From positions 32,133,811 through 32,197,810 of the forward strand of contig CAMGYJ010000003.1 in the NCBI GenBank assembly GCA_946122785.1: DNA of 64,000 bases, written 5' to 3'. The position numbers were made by a program, and so were the translations under genes. Shown here in pieces: positions 24,066 to 34,754 of the stretch. The notes beneath the pieces are model-generated. The model was not told the origin of the DNA. It made no database searches and was given only the letters and a program-made list of their open reading frames with translations. The stretch is from Linum tenue. Lineage: Eukaryota > Streptophyta > Magnoliopsida > Malpighiales > Linaceae. Numbering within the stretch: the stretch's first letter is position 1; every line of letters starts with the position of its first letter.

Positions 24066-25290
24066 TTTTTTTTTTTTTGCCAAAGTTATCCCGAAAGGGA
24101 AGCAGCGAAGATACGACAATATACAAGGCCTCCTAAGACCAGGCTAGGAAATTAAATAAATAAAACACGATGATCGACAAGAGTCTGCACCATCGCTCCA
24201 AGGGCTTGTCTTGCCACGAGATGGGCAGCCCTATTATACCTACGGGGAGCGAAATGGAACGTAGCACGAAGGAACGAAGCCCGCAACACCTGAATCTCTT
24301 GGAGGAGAGCTCCACCCACCGCGTGCGCCGAGTCCTTCGCATTAATCAGCCGAACGATCACCTGCGCATCCCCACAAAACAAAACATTAGTGAAAGAGTG
24401 AGCCACGCACCAACGTAAAGAGTCGCGAAGGGCCAGGAGCTCTGCGAGAAATGGGTCATCAATATTAGGAATAAAGCGCCCCCAAGAGAAAATGGAGTGA
24501 TTCGCCTCATCAAAGCCAACAAAACCAATGGCACATCCGACCAAAGATTTGGTGGCACCATCAAAGTGTACCAACACTGCACCGGGAGGAATGGACGGAG
24601 GGGGTTGATCACGAGGTAAAACCCCACTGGAAGCAGATGGACCGCGAGGCAAGGATCTCACCGGATGCGCCTGTGCTAGCTCCCATTCAGCAACCTGAGA
24701 GTAATAATGACGTGATAAAACATGGGAGAAATACTGAATACCATCGTAAGTAGCCAAACACCTGGACTTCCAGAGCCTCCAGTACAGAAAAACCAACCGC
24801 GAAATCTCAACCTTAGATAAACCTGCATCAAAAAATATCCTACGCCAACCAATTGCAACATGACACATGCGAATTTGGGCAAGAATATGGTTGTATCCCA
24901 ACAATTCCCACAACTCCAAAGCAATCCGACAATCCAAAAAACAATGAGCAAGAGTCTCAGCCGCACCACCACAGACAGGGCAGGCGTAAGCCTCAGAATC
25001 ATCATCAGGAATCAGTTCCTTATCACGAAGCACATCCCGAACCAGGAGGAAGCCTTTAACCACGCGCCAAAGAAAAAATTTAAGCTTTGGGGGAACAGGA
25101 AGAGACCATAGAAACTTCCAAGAGCGAGAATCAAAAGACCATGGAATTGTGGAAAAATCTGCAACGTACTCAGCCGCAGCTAAGCGATACCCAGACTTCA
25201 CAGAATATTCGCCTGAGACTTCAAAATGCCAAATCAAACGGTCAGCCACGGGAAAAATTGGCAGAGGAATAGACAAGATTAACTGGACAG
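24066..25290 (-). mobile_element. 5'-truncated LINE with 14-bp TSD
   Basis: On the minus strand a LINE 3' segment ends in a poly(A) tail, seen as T residues at 24064-24079. It is flanked by the perfect 14-bp duplication TTGGCGTGTTAGTT (24052-24065 and 25291-25304). A variable-length TSD, 5' truncation and an A tail are hallmarks of target-primed reverse transcription. It landed in the leader of an LTR retrotransposon, about 120 bp inside that element's primer-binding site. Confidence 0.9.
24152..25290 (-). pseudogene. LINE ORF2 C-terminal part: zf-RVT plus RNase H
   Basis: This is an open frame from the 5' truncation point to the natural stop. In order it holds a zinc-binding reverse-transcriptase domain (WKFLWSLPVPPKLKFFLWR, then CPVCGGAAETLAHCFLDC, a CXXC...HXXXXC zinc site) and an RNase H-like domain with HFDGATKS, AELLALRDSLRW and FCGDAQVIVRL blocks carrying the acidic catalytic residues. 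The reverse-transcriptase core and endonuclease are missing, so it is a dead copy despite the open frame. The frame continues upstream to an ATG-type start at 25441 through the flanking LTR-element leader. That N-terminal extension of about 50 residues is a chance fusion, not part of the LINE. Confidence 0.85.
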
Positions 25291-25423
25291 TTGGCGTGTT
25301 AGTTGGAAAGTTGTGGTAATGCCAACTTTTTTTCTTGTTCATCTTCTTGTTGGTATGAATACATTGGCGGCAAAGGATGAAGATGGGAAAGCTTATGACT
25401 TTGAGATGAAGAGATGCCGGAGA

Positions 25424-25700
25424 ATCAGGCTCTGATACCAATTGTTACGTGGATTTTTTCTTCTCCGAACTTTTAGATACGTTGCTCGACGCTCTCGAGT
25501 AGAAGATCTCCTTAATGGTGAGAACTACCAAAAAATACTATTAAACTTAACGAAGAAATAACCAAAGCAAACAAAACATAAATTGGGTTCCAATTTTCTC
25601 ATAATATTATTCATAGACAATGTCTCTATTTATAGACTTGCACAATCAAATCCATTTCCTTATCACCCAAGGCTTTTGCTCTCTCCTTATCTATCTATCT

Positions 25701-25780
<80 letters not shown>

Positions 25781-25869
25781 ACATAATATTATGGCAATTC
25801 AAAAGTAAATGTTTGCCACATAAGCACTTGGAGAGTTCACAAGTTACCTAGGTGGACTATTATTTTACA
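25424..25869 (-). mobile_element. LTR and primer-binding site of a decayed retrotransposon
   Basis: On the minus strand an LTR-like segment ends ...GTAACA (25443), and TTGGTATCAGAGCCTGATTC (about 25423-25442) follows just inside. This is the standard primer-binding site for initiator-Met tRNA. TGT...ACA ends suggest the LTR spans 25443-25869. It contains a CTATAAATAG promoter-like box (minus strand, near 25630) and the TATC microsatellite. Some leader sequence continues to about 23985 once the LINE and hAT insertions are removed. No polyprotein remains, so copia versus gypsy is undecided; the tRNA-Met site and size favour copia. The outer LTR boundary is inferred. Confidence 0.5.
25687..25781 (+). 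repeat. (TATC)n microsatellite
   Basis: About 95 bp of TATC repeats, interrupted twice by a TTC variant, lie inside the presumed LTR. The copy number is expected to vary among individuals. Confidence 0.95.
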
Positions 25870-26170
25870 AAAAAAAAAAGTTAATGGTAAATTCATGAAG
25901 CTATCTCTCTCTTCATTTAATATTTTTTTTGTATTATATAAATGTACACATTAATAGATAATGTATGAAGAATGACATATATCACATTTGCTATAACTCT
26001 TTTTTTTAATTAATTTTCTTTTACCCAATAATTCATTTTGTTTTGTTTTTGTTTTTGCATTATATCAATGTGTGCATCAGTAGACTAATGTATTTAGAGT
26101 AACACATATCACATTTTTTAAACAAAAAAATATTTGATTAAAGTTTACTAAGTAAATTTTTACTCATTTT

Positions 26171-26955
26171 CAGGGTTCAAGAAAGCGCGCCTAGGCTTGA
26201 TTAATCGCAAAGCGTGGAAGAGCATTTTGCTTTTGACAAAAGTGTTGCCTAAAGCGCTGGGCGCACTTAATTTAGGATTAATGGCGCCTAATCGGCGCAT
26301 AAAGCGACTAAGCGGCCACCTTGGACAACTAAATTTTTGCTAGTAGTTAGAGCTGAACGACCCTATTTTCCATCTCCCTTCCTAGAAAACGATTCTCGCA
26401 CAAAATGTTGGAAAACCTCAGCCATAATCAAACCCTTTGTCTGTCTTCCTCCACCGGCCGCTCTAGGTCGATACTCGCCCTCTTCCAGGCTCTTGGTGCT
26501 ACGCCTTCAGTCATTCTTTTTTCATCTCTGGCTTGCTGATGTTGGTCATTTGTGGAAGGAGCTCATCGCTAGATTCGCCGCCGCTGAGAGAGAATCTGAT
26601 CGCTCGACAACAACTGTGAGTAGATCATCGGAATTGTCTGCCATCTATGACTAATTTAGTAAAATGCTTTACAATTACATATCAAGCAATATATCATGCT
26701 TGTCCTTTTCCTTCTAGGAAATGATCACTACTTGCTTGTCATTTGTTATGTTAAGTGTTAACGTTAAGAATTAGGTGTTTTTAATTTTAGATGAACTTGT
26801 GATCATATGAAGTATTCTAGAAAATAGGTCACATTAATTTTTTTTTTTTCATTTCTGCTATGAAGGCCTAGGCATGCCTAGGCTACGCTTAATCGGACTA
26901 GGCGCAAGTCAGGAGCCGAACGCTCGCCTTACGCCTAGCGCCTTTTTGAACCTTG
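26171..26955. mobile_element. hAT-type element with CARGGTTCAA ends
   Basis: The 785-bp element starts CAGGGTTCAAGAAAGCGC and ends GGCGCCTTTTTGAACCTTG-type, an imperfect inverse. It is flanked by the perfect 8-bp duplication CTCATTTT (26163-26170 and 26956-26963). Subterminal regions are rich in GCGCCTAGGC motifs. A GC-richer central block (about 26340-26650) with a 105-codon frame looks like the 5' UTR or first-exon region of an ancestral autonomous element, but no transposase domain is visible. Confidence 0.85.
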
Positions 26956-26963
26956 CTCATTTT

Positions 26964-28560
26964 TACTAAAATTAAAAAATATATTACATTTTGATGAACA
27001 ATTTAAACAAATACACATAAATATATTACTTTTTGAGTAGAAATTTGACCAAGCAATACTAGTTATTTCTTAAAAAAAACTTATTCATTCTTATTAAGTG
27101 AAAACATAGGAATCATAGGTGAAATAATTTATAATGTATCATAAGTTCACATTACTAATATTTGCTATAGATCATGTTGATTAAGCAAACTCTATTGAGG
27201 TCTTACGTCATATATATGGATTTTCAGACATGGAGTTATTAATTGTTGAGAATTATAAATCAAAGTTTTCAAAATTACTTAAGTATGATTGTTGCCGAAC
27301 TTTGACTTTATTTCCTAGGATGAGACACGAGATGCCTTGAAAAATGACACGTGTGAAAGTTAGAGAAATATTTGTTAAGGATATACGTTAAACATTTTGT
27401 TATCAACCACTGACCTAGGAATTAATCAAATAAAGGTTAGAATTTTTCTTTTAATATTTGAATGTCTCGGTAGACGAATTCAAATTCGACAATTGAAGCA
27501 ATAAATAAACATTAGTGTGTTATTTGAGATATCTAGACCAAAAACCTTTATAGTTACAAGAGTCTAAACTGATATATTCGGTTAAGAATTTTATTAAGGA
27601 TGAGTTCAGTAAGACAATTGTGAGAAGTCACTGGCTATATGGATGTGTGCGTGTGATTCCACACCAATTTTTTGTTGTAACAAAAAATTTCCTATATCGA
27701 AGTCTCAAAATAAAAATATTTTAGTTTATAAGAGTAAGGAATTTTTATTTACATCGAGTTACCCTAGCCAAAAAAAACTTTGTTTTCATATTCCACCCAA
27801 TGAGCCGACTTCAATGATATCATTAGGGTTGAAAGTATAATAAACTCTTTATTAACAATAAAATGCCTATAATACATCCAAGAATTCAAATGCATGTGAA
27901 ATGTCACAATGTTTCTATGATCAAACACCAAAGATAAAAAAAAATATAGCGAATGCACATTGAAACATTTAGAAAGTTATATACTGGAGGACCATGTTAA
28001 GATGAGAATCATCCATAATTTATGTGAATGTATTGGATTGAGATTCTAAACCAACATCTAGACAACAACCGTGGGTTGAGGGTTAGTCCAAACTTAAAAA
28101 TTGAGCAATTGATATGTACTGTGTAAGATACTAAATTTGAGTGTCTTGATAGACAAATTTTGGCTTAAGATCCTATATCGAGACTTCATAAACGTCCAAA
28201 ATGAAAATGAGCGAGGATTAGAGAATTTGATCATAATAAGGGTATGATATGTGTCAAGTTCCAATTGGAATTTATTGAATTTATCCAGTAATCAAATATC
28301 TTTATCCAATTATTTGAACTCTCATCAATTAGTTGAGAGTTCATCAAAACTCGAGAATTACTAATTATTATATGTTGTATAAAATAATAAATTTGAGTGT
28401 CTGGAATGAAACATCTTGATATTCGACCCTAAATGAGACGTGATAAACCTTCACAACATGATTTATGATTAGAGAATAAAAATATCATAAGCGAGTGTGC
28501 TAACTATTAAGTATTAAGATTCACAAAACTTTAAACATATAGATAAATTAATCAATATAA
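26964..28560. other. AT-rich stretch with decayed internal repeats
   Basis: No gene is seen. Degenerate direct repeats beginning TAAATTTGAGTGTCT occur near 28132 and 28389, each followed by diverged copies of CCTA-ATCGAGAC-type sequence. They are probably part of the Helitron-like element that ends at 28607. Confidence 0.45.
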
Positions 28561-28578
28561 ATAATAAAATGAAATTCT

Positions 28579-28607
28579 CCGGCCAATGGACCGGGTAAAA
28601 AACTAGT
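28579..28607 (+). mobile_element. Helitron-like 3' terminus (plus orientation)
   Basis: A CCGGCCAATGGACCGGG hairpin-like block, an A-rich spacer and CTAGT match the terminus at 19969-19996 in layout and largely in sequence. The next base is C rather than the usual T. The 5' end was not found. Confidence 0.45.
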
Positions 28608-29686
28608 CTTTTCCTACGAGAATTCATTTTTTCCCTTATAAGAAACAATAATTAAATACTATGCAAGAACTAACACATCTCCCAATCCAACTAGAACAAC
28701 TACTAATAATAATAATGAATACTAATATCCCATATTAATAACAAAATACCAACTAATGACTAAAAATAGATAAGCCCGAGATTACTGGAAGTGTCCCGCT
28801 AGCTCGTCTCATAACAGCTCATCGGGCGTTATCGTAGCAAATCTGCCCATGACGAACTCGAGATAAATGCGGACCATCTAAGTTTCATCTTCAAGGGTTG
28901 TTGATGTAAAGACCACAGTTGGAGGCACCTTGTGGGTTCCAAGCTCCTACTAATGATCATGTGGTGCTGCAAAAGAAGGAGCATGGAATTGCTGAGGCAT
29001 TGAGTGGAAACTGGGGTAAAGGAAGTGGAGGTTTGGTGGCCATAGGGACTAGGCGTGGCGAGTATGACGAAATTCGTAAGACTTTTCGATGACATGCGCC
29101 CGTGGAGGAGTGGGTTTGCTGGAATCCAGTTCTAGATGTCATTGACGTAATATGGGTTGCGATGAACAATAGCAGGGGGGCTTGTTCAATTACTAGCATC
29201 ATGATTATTGGATGCATAAACAATGTTCATTCCTTCCAATTATGGGTGTCCAGTATAAAGGATGCGCCTCAGGGTTGCTTAGATTTTGGGAAGATGGCGG
29301 AAAGGATCACTGCATGCTGGGATTTGGTGTTCTTTGGCTGCACATGGACGGGGAAAGGTGATTTCACGAACACCAATGAAAAACAGAAGGTAAGTGGAAG
29401 AGGAGGAAGCGCAAGCAACAACTGAAACATTATCAAGGAGAACTGAAGTGCAAAGCTGAAGTTGACTGCAAGCTTGAGGACAAGGTCGCTTTTAAGTGGG
29501 GTAGATTGTTAGAAACTCTGTCTTTGGAGGACCTAGATAATATATTAGCAGTATTATTCTATTTTTTTTTATTGATTTTAGTAGTCGTTTAGACATATTA
29601 GGGTTAATCATTAGACATATTCTACTTTTCATAACTTTCATGGTCTTCCATTGCAATAGGTTCCATGATTGTTTGTGTGTTCATAT
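28608..29686 (+). mobile_element. Decayed LTR-retrotransposon 3' end
   Basis: At 29470-29505 the plus strand reads AGCTTGAGGACAAGGTCGC and then a purine-rich TTTAAGTGGGGTAGA tract. This resembles the end of many plant Ty3/gypsy polyprotein genes and their polypurine tract. TGTTAGAAACTCTG from 29507 would then start a 3' LTR. The LTR is interrupted by the hAT element at 29687 and the Mutator MITE at 31259, and its far end was not found. The upstream part (28780-29460) has short broken frames in both strands with no clear domain. It is a tentative relic. Confidence 0.4.
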
Positions 29687-30211
29687 TAGGGGTGTCAGTT
29701 CGGTTGCCGGTTAGCGGCTAACCGGTAACCGAAAACCGTCCAGTCACTTGTCACAGTCGGTTGTCGGAAGGAGTGAGTGGTGCTTCGGTTACCACCCTAA
29801 AACTATGCAGCTTTGCTTACCACCCAAAACTAAACACAACCCTAATAATCCCTTTGCCCACGTCTCCCCCCTCGACCAAAATCCATCTCTCTTCTCTCCC
29901 GCACCGCCATATCCACTAGAGAAGAGAAACCTCCCCCGACCCCTCGCCAGCCTCCGCATCTCTCCCCCGACCCTCGCCGGCCTCCGCCTTTGCTCGCCCT
30001 CTCCCCCGATGTTCACCATCACTGAAAACGACCCCCTCCTTCGGCCAAACCCCAACCTTAATTCTTTCTTCTTCGTCCTCCTCCAAAGCCCAGGTCATCG
30101 CCATCTCCCATCCCCGACGACCCCAGGCCTCCGCGCGTCTCCCATCGCCATCCCCGCCTTCCTCCGTCGAGCCAACAGACTAAGCAGAGACAGTCAGGCA
30201 GCACCCATGCC

Positions 30212-30770
30212 TAGGGGTGGGATTCGGTCGGTAAACGGTAAATTGTTTACCGAATTTACCGGTTTTGGTATACCGAAATTGGTCAAATTGGTTACCAATT
30301 ACCGATACCGGTTTGTAACCGGTTTACCGATTACCGAATTACCGGTAAACGGTTACAAACCGGTATTACCGAAATACCGTGAGAAGCGATTTCGGGCGAT
30401 TTTTCGATCGGTTTACCGAATATTTACCGAACCGAATTTCTGGAAGTGGGGTGATGTTGTAATATTTTGATTTTTTTGAGTTTTTTTCATCATTTTTGTA
30501 ATTAATAATTTATTATTAACTCTTATTTACAATATTTTTGTGGCCTATACTTACTTATGAATTATGTAATATTTTATATTTGTGAATAATGATGTATATG
30601 TTATATGTTAGTGGAGTAGGGAAGGGGGATTTCGGTATCGGGATTACCGATTTACCGTCGGTATTTACCGATACCGTGTCCGGTAAACCGACTCCCCCAA
30701 CTTCCCGCTCGGCTGCCGATACCGCCGGTAAACGGTAAACCGTTTACCGGATTACCGTTTACCACTCCTA
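30212..30770. mobile_element. Nested hAT-type MITE with GGTAAACGGT repeats
   Basis: The 559-bp element starts TAGGGGTGGGATTCGG and ends TACCACTCCTA. It is flanked by the perfect 8-bp duplication CCCATGCC (30204-30211 and 30771-30778). Its ends resemble those of the enclosing element (TAGGGGTGTCAGTTCGG), so it is a relative that inserted into the interior. Subterminal CGGTAAACGG and TTTACCG motifs occur in both orientations. Confidence 0.85.
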
Positions 30771-30832
30771 CCCATGCCCCCCCCTACCGTTTACCGGATT
30801 ACCGTTTACCACTCCTACCCATGCCCCCCCAC
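30739..30832 (+). repeat. 47-bp tandem duplication across the nested hAT end
   Basis: The unit at 30739-30785 is repeated at 30786-30832, identical apart from the length of the terminal C run. It contains the last 32 bp of the nested element, its CCCATGCC duplication and a poly(C) run, so it arose after that insertion. A run of 14 C follows at 30832-30845. Confidence 0.9.
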
Positions 30833-31258
30833 CCCCCCCCCCCCCACACCACCTGCCCCTCTGTAGATCTGTCCATCCACTGCCTCTTCGTCCGTCTCTG
30901 CAGATCTATCCATCCATGGAGAAAGGAAGGAGAAGTGGTCTAGTGGGAGTGAAATGGAGGAAGGAAAGAGGTAAGGATTGAGTGATGGGAATTTTTTTTT
31001 TTTAAATAATTTTTAATGAATTTTTTGAAGAGAAAGGAGGGTTTTTCGAGTATGCGGCTAACTGAACCAAAATCGATAACCAACCGGTCGGTAATCGACT
31101 AGCCATGATGCCCCTCACGGTCAGTAGTCGGCAGCAGGAAGTAGTGGCTCGGTTTAACCGATAACCGATTTTTGGTTAACTACCATCCCTAGTTCATATC
31201 ATGGCAATTCATTAATATTAAGATTTGACTTGAACATTTTGTATGATATATCTATATA

Positions 31259-31644
31259 AGGGTAAATGACACATTTGGTCACTGAGATTACTAAATCGTG
31301 TCATATTTAGTCACTAGAAAAAATTAATATCAATTTTGGTCACTCAAATTACTGAAACAGGTCACATTTGGTGACTCTTCTGTAGCCTCTGTCCAACTCC
31401 GGTCACTCGAATTATTGAAAAATGTTACATTTAGTCACTCGGATTACTGAAACATGTCACATTTAGTCACTCTCCCAAAAGTTTCCGTCCAACTACATTA
31501 ATGGAGTTGGACGGAAACTGACGGGAGAGTGACTAAATTTGACCAGTTTCGGTAATTCGAGTGACCAAAATTGATATTAATTTTTTCTAGTGACTAAACA
31601 TGACACAATTTAATAATCTTAGTGACCAAATGTGTCATTTACCC
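31259..31644. mobile_element. Mutator-type MITE with 9-bp TSD
   Basis: The 386-bp element has TIRs of about 88 bp: AGGGTAAATGACACATTTGG on the left and the inverse CCAAATGTGTCATTTACCC on the right. It is flanked by the perfect 9-bp duplication ATCTATATA (31250-31258 and 31645-31653). The interior repeats GGTCACTC-AATTACTGAAAC phrases in both orientations. It has no coding capacity. Confidence 0.9.
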
Positions 31645-31653
31645 ATCTATATA

Positions 31654-32305
31654 AACTTCTAATTTACGAGTTTACTTTCGTTCATGAAATTATGAAAAAA
31701 TTTATATATATATGCACATTTAAATCTCTTTCAACAATTCAAACCATTAGATTGAACTAATTTTTTTAAACAAAAACTGCTCTTCTTTTTTAAATTATCC
31801 AGTCTTTAGATTATTCGATTAATATACAAATTCAAATTAAATAGCAAATGTCGACAATCATCCAGCTACGAAGTGCGGGTCAAAAATCTAGTTATTATTA
31901 AAATGGTAGATGGAGCCATGTGATTGTGCCCCCTACTACCGAAAGGAATATCCTAAGAGTATATGCAAAATGCCCACCACATCTCCCAGCAAGAGGAAAA
32001 TGAACATTTTCCAGATCAGCTGTCGCTCCAATTGACCCAAGAATGGTATCTGTATCTCCTACAAAGAATAGAGCTCATTTCTGCCTTTGTTGCTTCCAAA
32101 TGCAAGCAAAGCCCATCTTATCTGGAGAAGAGAAGATATATTTGCTTTCCTTCCCCTCACCATATCTTTTGATCAGCTTGGGCTTTCTTTCAAGTCTTGG
32201 TTTCTCTTTTGATAAGACGCAGCTACCTCACAAGTCATATGTACAATCTTTTCAGCTACAGGATTTGAGCCAAAGGAGGCCAAGCTTTCCTGTGGAGAAT
32301 GGCAT
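31654..32305. other. Intergenic and 3' UTR of the transporter gene
   Basis: The part next to 32306 presumably holds the 3' UTR of the minus-strand transporter gene. A CTAGT with an A-rich spacer at 31888-31892 resembles a Helitron end but lacks a good hairpin. Confidence 0.4.
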
Positions 32306-34754
32306 CTACGTGGTGAACCGACGTGGCACTCGAGGCGTTGGCACGACGACATCCCTGCCAGATTTGATCAAGCTCTGACGGTCTTTGATTGTTTTATCAA
32401 ACAATCTGTTGTCAGGATTCTCTGCGTAGCACACATAGTAACAACTCACACAGGCATGAGGCAATGCCATGGCAATCCTTGTCTGCAAAAGAATAAAGAA
32501 AGCACCCAACAGGATCCCAATCAAGCAACTAATCAAAAGGAGATTCCCCCACCAGGATAAAACAAGAAAAAGATGGCAGCAACTTGACCACGTGATCGAT
32601 ATTGGTGTGCAAGTAAATAAAGTGTACCATGAGATAGCCAATAAAGAATGCCAAGAGGGAGATAGTTGCTGTAAAGGGCTGATGGACTTTGAAGGTCCAG
32701 GCCGCCACCATGATGACACAGATTGAGCCGCTGCATACTCCAGTTAGGAAGCAGATGGAGCTTGTTATGTCTGAATCCACAATCTCCTCCATTTCTTGGC
32801 TCTTGAACAGTGACCATGTGTCCTTTGATGCCTTCACAAACCCTTTCCCGTATGCAGCTATCTGCACAGCATATCACAAATTAGCTCTCCTTTACTTATT
32901 TATTTCAGCAGCATCAGCATCAGCACCGCATCATTGCTTCTGTGATCGATTAATCACCACTACCATCTTCTTTAATAATTGAATACTATAATATGTTAAT
33001 ACACGCAACAGCTAATCAACCAATCAGTGATGGTGCTAGGAGAATATAATTGAAGCGCAAAGACATTAGAATATCTTTGTTAGTTGACAAGGCTATATAA
33101 GGAAGGTGAGTGAGAATGGTCAAAAGGTGAGGCTGAGGACCGTTGCTTAGGGATTACTCCACAAGCAACTTGAAAATAACAATCCATCATTTTCAGATGC
33201 TTCATAACCAACGACGGAGCTCCTTCTCTTTATTTATTCGGTTATAAGAGAGTGGTGTTACCTGAACAAAGGCCCAGCCATTTCCACAGCTGAAGATGAA
33301 CTGCATGACATTGAGGCAACAGTGAGCACACGAGAACATGAACTCATCCTCTCCCTCTAGCAAATTCAAACCGCGTGCAACGATTCTGAGAGCCTCGATT
33401 GCTGGAACGAATAGAGACCCAAGACAAGCGCTACCGAGGTTCTTAGTCAAGGCTCTTTGGAAGCAGAACTTGGTGCTGGATTGCATCCCTCTCAAGTAAT
33501 ACAGAGAAATCACCCTACTTACAGTCAGATTAACCACATTCCTCTGCACTTCAGCAGTCCAGGCCAAGCTCAGCACCAAGGCTATAATGGTCAGAGGTGG
33601 GAAGTAGAAATTCAAGGCTCCAAGCACTGCTATGATCCACAGAGACATCCACAAGAACCCCACACCAAGCATCCAATAAGTGGGTTGATTCAAGTCGGGA
33701 AACTTGGAAACCGGTTCCAGCGATTTGACCAACACCTTTGTGCAGAAACCTATTCTTTGAGTAACCCAGCACGCATACAAGCCATTACCAATTGCAAAAC
33801 CCATGAGGCAAACCCCAACCCCGTCTGTGGAAGCCTTCTGGAAGCAGATTAAGAGAATCCCAGCAGATAACGACGTCAAGAAAGAACACCACATTATGAA
33901 ATGAACCATGAAGTTAGGCCACACCCTGAAAGCCTTTTGCCATGCGAATGCAAGAGTGATGCTCAACAGAGACGCCGCTTCCACCTGTGGCAGGAAAAAC
34001 TTCAAGACCCTCATTTCCTTCCTTTTCACTCTATCCGATGCTTGAATTAGTCCTTGAACCCCCTTGAATACCAGAAACCCCACTAGCCCAATCGCCAGAA
34101 CGAAATGCAGGCAAAACAGAAACAGTGACATCTTGTTGGTGTACTTTCTTGAGTTCAGCGTTATTAGTGATTGCTGTTGAACACAAACAGGTGAAAGTTC
34201 CCAAAAAAAGAAACCAAGTTTCCAGGATTAGTAAGTGCAAAACTCTGCTAAGAGAGAACTAAAGGCGAACAGAGATAGAAACCCAAAACACTAAATTACT
34301 TGCAATATATAGGTTAGGTTCTTTCGAACTTTCTGAAAACAAACGTAACTCCAGGAATTTAAAGCTCTTTCATTGACGGACACTGGCGTAACGAAACTCA
34401 ATAGAAACAACCAAACTTTTCCCCCAACTTCAAACGCAACCCAGAAAGAGAACTTTTAATCCAAAGCAACAGGCAGTAAAGCACAAATGAATCAGCAGAA
34501 ATCAAGAACAAAAAGGCACATACTTGTGGGGTTGGAGTGGATCGAGGCTGGAGCGGTGGCTGCGCAGGGGAAGGAGTAGCTGCTCTGCTGGGAACTTGAC
34601 TGATGACATGAATCCTCAAAGGATTCGTCGGATTCAACCTCTGCATCATTGACATATGAAACTCTCTCCCGTGCTCTCCTCCGTCTCCGTCTCCATCTCC
34701 ATCTCCCCCTCCGCCATCCACTGCTTCTCCTTTCTCCACATCTCTCTCGCCCAT
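32306..34754 (-). CDS. Choline transporter-like protein (CTL/SLC44 family), 4 exons
   Basis: This predicted 517-aa multi-spanning membrane protein belongs to the choline-transporter-like family (Pfam Choline_transpo). Relatives move choline or related solutes, in plants at the plasma membrane, trans-Golgi network or plasmodesmata-related compartments. Coding exons on the minus strand are 34754-34524, 34173-33262, 32861-32628 and 32482-32306. All introns are GT-AG and phase 0 (350, 400 and 145 bp). Residues 1-77 are a polar, Gly/Asp- and Pro-rich N-terminal segment. Exon 2 (304 codons) holds most membrane helices and the AIGNGLYACWVTQR block. Exon 3 begins IAAYGKGFVKASKDTW, a family hallmark. 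Exon 4 carries ALPHACVSCYYVCYAENPDN and a basic tail ending VPTPRVPRRF. No stop or frameshift breaks it. I chose the start because it is the first ATG in the frame that splices in phase. The exact substrate is inference. Confidence 0.93.

Larger units (their letters stand above)
29687..31191. mobile_element. hAT-type element (1.5 kb), host of a nested relative
   Basis: It starts TAGGGGTGTCAGTTCGG and ends with the imperfect inverse, TACCATCCCTA. It is flanked by the perfect 8-bp duplication GTTCATAT (29679-29686 and 31192-31199). Subterminal parts carry many AACCGG/CCGGTT motifs. The GC-rich left interior (29800-30200) contains a fortuitous 240-codon frame that runs into the nested element, with no transposase domain. 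A second hAT element sits at 30212-30770. Confidence 0.85.

Noticed and set aside
29748..30470. 240-codon plus-strand frame
   Set aside because: It runs through the hAT subterminal repeats and across the border into the nested hAT; chance frame in GC-rich repeat sequence.
33457..33852. 131-codon plus-strand frame
   Set aside because: Antisense shadow of exon 2 of the transporter gene.
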